The notes below the pieces were generated by a model that was not told the origin of the DNA, searched no databases, and saw only the letters and a list, made by a program, of their open reading frames with translations. A stretch of DNA of 6,529 nt from JAKEGK01 sp036507695 (GTDB lineage: Bacteria > Pseudomonadota > Gammaproteobacteria > SZUA-152), in the NCBI GenBank assembly GCA_036507695.1, contig DATCIR010000011.1, positions 1 to 6,529 on the forward strand. The letters run 5' to 3'. This document shows, one piece after another, positions 1-4,095 of the stretch (position 1 is the first letter of the stretch; each line of letters opens with the position of its first letter). Both the position numbers and the translations under genes were made by a program.

Positions 1-69
1 TTGCCACGCGCGATTCCTTTGCTGGTCGGATTGCTTGGTCGGTGCGGAAAGCGTTATGCGCGGAAATAG
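1..69 (+). CDS. possible 3' end of an upstream gene (partial, unidentified)
   Basis: Reading from base 1, a frame of 22 codons stays open to a TAG at 67-69 and would give a tail rich in Leu and Gly that ends in basic residues (GKRYARK). This looks like a plausible protein C-terminus, but it is too short to assign. The two other plus frames are also open from the left edge, to stops at 110-112 and 219-221. The latter TGA overlaps the ATG of the acyltransferase as ATGA, which would fit translational coupling, but its translation is rich in Cys, His and Trp and looks less natural. Which frame, if any, is coding cannot be settled from this window. Confidence 0.25.
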   Translation: MPRAIPLLVGLLGRCGKRYARK

Positions 70-217
70 TACTGGGTTCGAGGGGTCCTTACAAGATATT
101 CAACCGGCTTGATGGCTTTGCCGGCCGGGATTTGTGGCCGAGGTTTTGCAAGCGGGAAAACAACAAGGTACATTGCGCCAACATGAAGCGAAAAAGTATG
201 TCACCGCACTGCCGGGT

Positions 218-916
218 ATGATTGACTGGCCATTGATTCTGCTTGCCATTGGCGTTCTGTTTGCCGGTACCGGCTATTTTTATTTCCGGCGTTGCGGCCG
301 CTACAGCCCGGCGGATTGGGGAAGCCCGTTCAAAAACCGCCTCGTCGGCCTGCTGTGCCGTTTTGTTTATCACTACCATCGTTTGACCTATGCATCGATT
401 CCGTTGCCCAAAGAGGGTGGCGCGATCGTCGTGTCCAATCATGTGTCGGGACTGGATCCCTTATTGCTGGCGGCGGCCAGCCCCAGGCCTTTGCGGTACC
501 TGGTTGCCCGGGAACAGTACGATCGGTTGGGACTGCGCTGGCTGTTTCGACTCGGCAACTGTATTCCGGTGGAACGGGAAAAGCGGCCCGAACAAGCCAT
601 GCGGGCGGCATTGCGGGCAATCCAGGACGGCGAGGTGGTGGCGCTGTTTCCCCACGGCAAGATTCACCTGGATACGGACCCGCCCATCAAGATCAAGGGT
701 GGCGCGATTCGCCTGGCGCAGATCAGCGGTTGTCCGATTTTTCCGGTACGCATTGAAGGCGTGCGGGGGCAGGGCCATACTGTGCTGGCGGTTTTTATCC
801 GCAGTGACGCGGACATCGTGACGCACCCGGCGGTTTATTGCCGACCGGAGCACTATGCGGAAAACCTGGCAAATCTGCAGCGGCTGCTGGAAGCGCGTCA
901 TTTCGATCAAGCATAA
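218..916 (+). CDS. membrane-anchored PlsC-family lysophospholipid / 1-acylglycerol-3-phosphate acyltransferase-like protein
   Basis: This gene likely transfers an acyl chain to a lysophospholipid or related acceptor at the inner membrane. From the ATG at 218 it encodes 232 residues. A hydrophobic anchor (about residues 3-22, starting IDWPLILLAIG) is followed at once by basic FRR. The four family motifs appear in order: NHVSGLD (H75-x4-D80, the catalytic pair), GNCIPVERE (about 113-121), FPHGK (about 144-148) and CPIFPV (about 172-177), with KGGAIRLA between the last two. Motif III is usually FPEGT/S; here His replaces the Glu. The length suits small PlsC-like proteins. A GTG at 134 would add 28 mostly polar residues before the membrane helix. 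ATG 218 is preferred because it puts the anchor at the very N-terminus, though neither start has a good Shine-Dalgarno. The acceptor lipid cannot be told from sequence, and a PlsC symbol would be too specific. Confidence 0.85.
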   Translation: MIDWPLILLAIGVLFAGTGYFYFRRCGRYSPADWGSPFKNRLVGLLCRFVYHYHRLTYASIPLPKEGGAIVVSNHVSGLDPLLLAAASPRPLRYLVAREQYDRLGLRWLFRLGNCIPVEREKRPEQAMRAALRAIQDGEVVALFPHGKIHLDTDPPIKIKGGAIRLAQISGCPIFPVRIEGVRGQGHTVLAVFIRSDADIVTHPAVYCRPEHYAENLANLQRLLEARHFDQA

Positions 917-918
917 TG

Positions 919-932
919 TAGCCCAGCGGCTA
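919..932 (+). other. small stem-loop after the acyltransferase gene
   Basis: TAGCC (919-923) pairs with GGCTA (928-932) around a 4-base loop, starting 2 bases after the stop codon. No T-run follows, so it is a poor intrinsic terminator. It may be only a minor 3' mRNA structure. Confidence 0.25.
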
Positions 933-960
933 AGATGTGTAATTTGCCGGCTTGCTTGAA

Positions 961-978
961 CCTAGAAACCGCAGTTGA
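961..978 (+). repeat. left terminal inverted repeat (18 bp)
   Basis: CCTAGAAACCGCAGTTGA is the exact reverse complement of 1104-1121. Matching stops at 979, which defines the repeat length. Confidence 0.85.
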
Positions 979-1059
979 CCGCCTTGAGGAAACAGCAACT
1001 GCTTGCGCCAAATGAAGTTTGAGCGCTTCAGCGAGTTCACCGAGTGGGTGAGGGCCGCT

Positions 1060-1103
1060 ACAGCGTGCATAGCACGTCGCCTTTGGCGCACTCTGCACGC
1101 TGT
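1060..1103 (+). repeat. internal hairpin of the MITE-like element
   Basis: ACAGCGTGCA (1060-1069) pairs perfectly with TGCACGCTGT (1094-1103) around a 24-base loop. That loop holds a smaller hairpin, CGCC-TTT-GGCG (1078-1088). The stem lies directly against the right terminal repeat, so the right end of the element is strongly self-complementary as single-stranded DNA or RNA. Confidence 0.7.
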
Positions 1104-1121
1104 TCAACTGCGGTTTCTAGG
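1104..1121 (-). repeat. right terminal inverted repeat (18 bp)
   Basis: TCAACTGCGGTTTCTAGG is the exact reverse complement of 961-978. Its last G (1121) now lies immediately 5' of the TTGAAA of the clpB promoter. Confidence 0.85.
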
Positions 1122-1148
1122 TTGAAACAGCGCGGAAAGGCCCTATTT
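1121..1148 (+). promoter_or_regulatory. putative sigma-32 (RpoH) heat-shock promoter of clpB
   Basis: TTGAAA (1122-1127), a 13-bp spacer and CCCTATTT (1141-1148) match the heat-shock promoter form CTTGAAA - about 13 bp - CCCCATNT. There is one mismatch at the base before TTGAAA (G for C) and one in the -10 box (T for C). Transcription would start near 1154-1156, leaving a leader of about 55 bases. clpB is a classic sigma-32 target in gammaproteobacteria, so position and gene agree. The -35 box straddles the duplicated target site of the inserted element. Confidence 0.7.
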
Positions 1149-1172
1149 ACTGGGTATGCAATCGGGCTCACT

Positions 1173-1191
1173 ACCAGGCAACCTGGTTTTT
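1173..1191 (+). promoter_or_regulatory. terminator-like stem-loop in the clpB leader
   Basis: ACCAGG (1173-1178) pairs with CCTGGT (1182-1187) around CAA, and T's run from 1187 to 1191. The stem is short (6 bp), so a strong terminator is unlikely. It could attenuate transcription, stop readthrough from upstream, or fold the leader near the ribosome binding site GGGAG at 1196-1200. Its position inside the predicted heat-shock transcript is what makes it notable. Confidence 0.35.
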
Positions 1192-1209
1192 CCTTGGGAG
1201 AACAGTTAA

Positions 1210-3810
1210 ATGCGAATGGATAAACTAACCAGTAAATTTCAGGCGGTGTTGGCGGACGCGCAGAGCCTGGCCGTCGGCCGTGATCATCAGTATATCGAGC
1301 CCATCCATGTCATGACCGCAATGCTGGACCAGCAAGGCAGCACGGTGCGGCATTTAATGATGACTGCCGGAGTTAATGTCAGCAGCCTGCGTTCCCAACT
1401 CGGTGAAGCGCTGGACGCCCTGCCGCAGGTGCAAGGCACCGCCGGTGATGTGCACCTATCACAGGATCTTGGCCGCTTATTGAATGTCACGGACAAACTC
1501 GCCCAACAACGCAAGGATCAGTATATCTCCAGCGAATTATTCGTGCTGGCGGCGATCGACGACAACGGCAAGCTCGGCACATTGCTGCGCAAACTTGGCG
1601 CCTCCAAGACCAACCTGGAAAAGGCCATTGAGAATATCCGCGGCGGTCAGAAAGTCGATGACCCCAATGCCGAAGAACAACGCCAGGCTCTGCAAAAATA
1701 CACCCTTGATTTAACCGAACGCGCCGAGCAGGGCAAACTCGATCCTGTTATCGGCCGCGATGATGAAATCCGCCGCACCATTCAGGTATTGCAGCGCCGC
1801 ACCAAAAACAATCCCGTGCTGATCGGCGAACCGGGCGTGGGTAAAACCGCGATCGTGGAAGGCCTGGCGCAACGCATCATCAACGGTGAAGTGCCGGAAG
1901 GGCTCAAAAACAAACGCCTATTATCCCTGGATATGGGCGCGCTCATCGCCGGCGCCAAATACCGGGGTGAATTCGAAGAACGCCTGAAAGCGGTGTTGAA
2001 TGATCTTTCCAAACAGGAAGGACAGGTTATTTTATTTATTGACGAGCTGCATACCATGGTGGGCGCCGGCAAGGCCGAAGGCGCCATGGATGCCGGCAAC
2101 ATGCTGAAACCGGCGCTGGCCCGGGGCGAATTGCACTGCGTGGGCGCAACGACATTAAACGAATACCGTGAATACGTGGAAAAAGACGCGGCGCTCGAGC
2201 GCCGTTTCCAGAAAATCCTGGTGGACGAACCCAGCGTGGAAGACACCATCGCCATTTTGCGCGGCCTGAAGGAAAAGTACGAGGTGCATCATGGGGTTGA
2301 TATCACCGACCCGGCGATAGTCGCCGCGGCAACGCTGTCCCAGCGTTACATTACCGACCGCCAGTTGCCGGACAAGGCCATTGACCTGGTGGACGAAGCC
2401 GCCAGCCGGATCCGCATGGAAATCGATTCCAAACCCGAAGAGATGGACCGCCTGGACCGCCGCCTGGTGCAATTGAAAATTGAACGCGAGGCACTGAAAA
2501 AGGAAAGCGACGAAGCGTCCAAGCGCCGCTTACAGGATTTGCAGACTGAAATCGGCAAGCTGGAAAAAGAGTATGCCGACTTCGATGAAATCTGGAAAGC
2601 CGAGAAGGCGGCCTTGCAAGGTTCGCAACATGTCAAGGAACTGCTCGATCAGGCGCGCAAGGAGCTGGAAACCGCCAACCGGGCCGGTGACCTGACGCGC
2701 ATGTCAGAACTTCAATACGGGCGCATTCCGGAACTGGAAAAACAACTCGTTGCGGCCGCGGAAGCGGAAAAGTCCGAAACGCGCCTGCTGCGTAACAAAG
2801 TGACCGAGGAAGAAATCGCGGAAGTGGTGTCGAAGTGGACCGGCATCCCGGTCTCGAAAATGCTGGAAGGCGAGCGGGAAAAATTATTGCGCATGGAAGA
2901 ACAGCTTTCCCGGCGGGTGGTAGGCCAACAGGAAGCCGTCAAGGCGGTAGCAAATGCAATCCGCCGCTCGCGCGCGGGTTTGTCGGATCCGAACCGCCCC
3001 AATGGTTCGTTCCTGTTTTTGGGGCCTACCGGCGTGGGTAAAACCGAATTAACCAAGGCGCTGGCGGAATTTTTATTCGATACGCAAGACGCCATGGTGC
3101 GCATCGATATGTCCGAATTCATGGAAAAACATTCCGTGGCGCGCCTGATCGGCGCACCTCCCGGCTATGTTGGCTATGAAGAAGGCGGCTATTTGACCGA
3201 AGCGGTGCGGCGCAAACCTTATTCCGTGATCTTGTTGGATGAAGTGGAAAAAGCGCATCCGGATGTATTCAACGTGTTGCTGCAGGTGCTGGATGATGGC
3301 CGCTTGACCGACGGCCATGGCCGTACGGTGGATTTCCGCAATACTGTGATTGTCATGACCTCCAATCTCGGTTCGCAAATCATTCAGGAGCTGGCCGGTG
3401 AAGAGCATTACGAGGAAATGAAGAGAGCCGTGATGGAGGTAGTGGCGCAGCAATTTCGTCCGGAATTTATTAACCGCATCGATGAGGCCGTGGTGTTCCA
3501 TCCGCTGGGCAGGGAGCAGATTCGCTCAATCACCCGGATACAGATGGAGTATCTGAAACAGCGCCTGGCTGAACGGGACATTCAGTTGCAGGTCAGCAAT
3601 GCCGCGCTGGATAAGCTGGGTGAAGCGGGCTTTGATCCGGTATACGGCGCGCGTCCGCTGAAACGCGCCATTCAGAACAGCATCGAAAACCAGTTGGCGC
3701 AGGAGATTCTGGCCGGCAAATTTGGTCCCGGCGATATTATCGATGTTTCCGTCGATGGCGAAAGGCTGGTTTTTAACAAGAACACCAGCACGAGTGTCTC
3801 GGCGGCCTAA
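1210..3810 (+). CDS. clpB: ATP-dependent disaggregase ClpB (Hsp104 family)
   Basis: Hexameric cytoplasmic AAA+ chaperone that threads aggregated proteins through its pore, working with DnaK/DnaJ/GrpE. The 866 residues comprise: the N-domain (about 1-145); AAA1 with Walker A GEPGVGKT (206-213), pore Tyr251, Walker B Glu279 and Arg fingers 331-332; the coiled-coil M-domain (about 410-525, with Tyr503); and AAA2 with Walker A GPTGVGKT (605-612), pore Tyr653, Walker B Glu678, Arg756 and sensor-2 GAR (813-815). All these residues carry the E. coli numbers, so the core has no net insertion or deletion. The C-terminus is about nine residues longer, ending in a Ser/Thr/Ala tail. The MRMDKLTSKF start matches the family, and GGGAG (1196-1200) lies 9 bases upstream. 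Residue 149, an internal start (GTG) in E. coli, is GTC here. No ClpA-type P-loop tripeptide for ClpP docking is apparent, consistent with ClpB. Confidence 0.98.
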   Translation: MRMDKLTSKFQAVLADAQSLAVGRDHQYIEPIHVMTAMLDQQGSTVRHLMMTAGVNVSSLRSQLGEALDALPQVQGTAGDVHLSQDLGRLLNVTDKLAQQRKDQYISSELFVLAAIDDNGKLGTLLRKLGASKTNLEKAIENIRGGQKVDDPNAEEQRQALQKYTLDLTERAEQGKLDPVIGRDDEIRRTIQVLQRRTKNNPVLIGEPGVGKTAIVEGLAQRIINGEVPEGLKNKRLLSLDMGALIAGAKYRGEFEERLKAVLNDLSKQEGQVILFIDELHTMVGAGKAEGAMDAGNMLKPALARGELHCVGATTLNEYREYVEKDAALERRFQKILVDEPSVEDTIAILRGLKEKYEVHHGVDITDPAIVAAATLSQRYITDRQLPDKAIDLVDEAASRIRMEIDSKPEEMDRLDRRLVQLKIEREALKKESDEASKRRLQDLQTEIGKLEKEYADFDEIWKAEKAALQGSQHVKELLDQARKELETANRAGDLTRMSELQYGRIPELEKQLVAAAEAEKSETRLLRNKVTEEEIAEVVSKWTGIPVSKMLEGEREKLLRMEEQLSRRVVGQQEAVKAVANAIRRSRAGLSDPNRPNGSFLFLGPTGVGKTELTKALAEFLFDTQDAMVRIDMSEFMEKHSVARLIGAPPGYVGYEEGGYLTEAVRRKPYSVILLDEVEKAHPDVFNVLLQVLDDGRLTDGHGRTVDFRNTVIVMTSNLGSQIIQELAGEEHYEEMKRAVMEVVAQQFRPEFINRIDEAVVFHPLGREQIRSITRIQMEYLKQRLAERDIQLQVSNAALDKLGEAGFDPVYGARPLKRAIQNSIENQLAQEILAGKFGPGDIIDVSVDGERLVFNKNTSTSVSAA

Positions 3811-3845
3811 TTTGGTTGTTAGATAGCCACAGTCGTTAGCAAAAG

Positions 3846-3871
3846 CATTGCGCCGAACTCGTGGCGCAATG
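3846..3871 (+). terminator. stem-loop downstream of clpB (3' hairpin, possible terminator)
   Basis: CATTGCGCC (3846-3854) and GGCGCAATG (3863-3871) form a perfect 9-bp stem with an 8-base loop, 35 bases after the clpB stop. No T-run follows on the plus strand, so a simple intrinsic terminator is doubtful and 3'-end protection or factor-dependent termination is as likely. Read on the minus strand, the stem is followed by CTTTT, but no minus-strand gene is present nearby. Confidence 0.5.
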
Positions 3872-3875
3872 TGGA

Positions 3876-3905
3876 GGGAGCGTACGCTGTGCGTAAGGGT
3901 CTCCC
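3876..3905 (+). other. second structured palindromic segment after clpB
   Basis: GGGAG (3876-3880) pairs with CTCCC (3901-3905), enclosing TACGC-TGT-GCGTA (3883-3895). AGCGTACGCT (3879-3888) is itself a perfect 10-bp palindrome. Only 4 bases separate it from the preceding hairpin, so the pair could form a compact structured 3' UTR or an extragenic repeat. The stretch GGGTCTCCCATGCG (3897-3910) resembles a conserved part of bacterial 5S rRNA, which may be chance. Confidence 0.4.
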
Positions 3906-4095
3906 ATGCGGACCGGAAAATTCGTACTGTTTTTAATCCGCTGTTTACTTTTAACGTTAATTAAAGATCCCTTCAGCAATTTCCTACGTAGTATTCAGCT
4001 ATATTTTGTGTGTTCGTGCTAATGAATTCGACGGGAGGTCCGTTATCATTATAGAATATACCCAATATAGAATTCCGATATCTTAATCTCATCTT
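3906..4095 (+). other. AT-rich intergenic region upstream of the GGDEF/EAL gene
   Basis: No credible gene was found here on either strand. The region is clearly more AT-rich than the flanking genes and holds several short palindromes: TTAACGTTAA (3951-3960), TTAATTAA (3957-3964), CTACGTAG (3984-3991), and GAATTC at 4024-4029 and 4070-4075. Direct repeats are TTCAGC (3972-3977, 3994-3999) and TATAGAAT (4050-4057, 4066-4073, 16 bp apart). It most likely carries the promoter and regulator sites of the downstream gene. Confidence 0.5.
4043..4071 (+). promoter_or_regulatory. weak sigma-70-like promoter candidate for the GGDEF/EAL gene
   Basis: TTATCA (4043-4048) lies 17 bp before TATAGA (4066-4071). 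Each box matches four of six consensus bases. It would give a leader of under 20 bases. An alternative -10 box, TATCAT (4044-4049), matches five of six but has no -35 partner at normal spacing. The region is AT-rich, so chance matches are expected. Confidence 0.25.

Larger units (their letters stand above)
961..1121. mobile_element. 161-bp MITE-like non-autonomous transposable element, possibly IS1380-related
   Basis: The element is bounded by perfect 18-bp terminal inverted repeats, begins CCTAG and ends CTAGG, and is flanked by a 5-bp direct duplication. It has no room for a transposase, so it would have to be mobilised in trans. Internal structure: GCAGTTG (971-977) pairs with CAACTGC (996-1002); TGCGCCAAA (1004-1012) pairs with TTTGGCGCA (1082-1090); TCACC (1037-1041) pairs with GGTGA (1047-1051); and a 10-bp stem, 1060-1069 with 1094-1103, abuts the right terminal repeat. 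IS1380-family elements such as ISEcp1 also begin CCTAG and make 4-5 bp duplications, so that family is the best guess for a parent. It is an inference, since no parent element is in view. It sits in the 293-bp gap between the acyltransferase gene and clpB. Confidence 0.8.
956..1126. repeat. 5-bp target-site duplication TTGAA flanking the small element
   Basis: TTGAA occurs directly outside each end of the inverted-repeat element, at 956-960 and 1122-1126, in the same orientation. Because the copies are direct while the element ends are inverted, this is the expected footprint of transposition rather than an extension of the palindrome. The right copy also forms the first five bases of the clpB heat-shock -35 hexamer. 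Confidence 0.8.

Noticed and set aside
70..100. GGGTTCGAGG near 74-83, resembling a tRNA T-loop
   Set aside because: The flanking bases cannot form the T-arm and no acceptor, D or anticodon arms can be folded around it.
461..910. 149-residue reverse-strand frame opposite the acyltransferase
   Set aside because: It lies wholly antisense to a gene with clear family motifs and has no recognisable protein features.
907..1107. 66-residue reverse-strand open frame across the acyltransferase-clpB gap
   Set aside because: It runs through the inverted-repeat element and the acyltransferase stop, ends inside the element's right repeat, and shows no recognisable domain. It is best explained as a chance frame in a mobile repeat.
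1782..2255. 157-residue reverse-strand frame opposite clpB
   Set aside because: It is antisense to the conserved AAA1 domain and is Ser/Arg-rich in the way of shadow frames.
3073..3501. 142-residue reverse-strand frame opposite clpB
   Set aside because: It is His- and Phe-rich from antisense reading of the AAA2 domain. No start signal or family resemblance.
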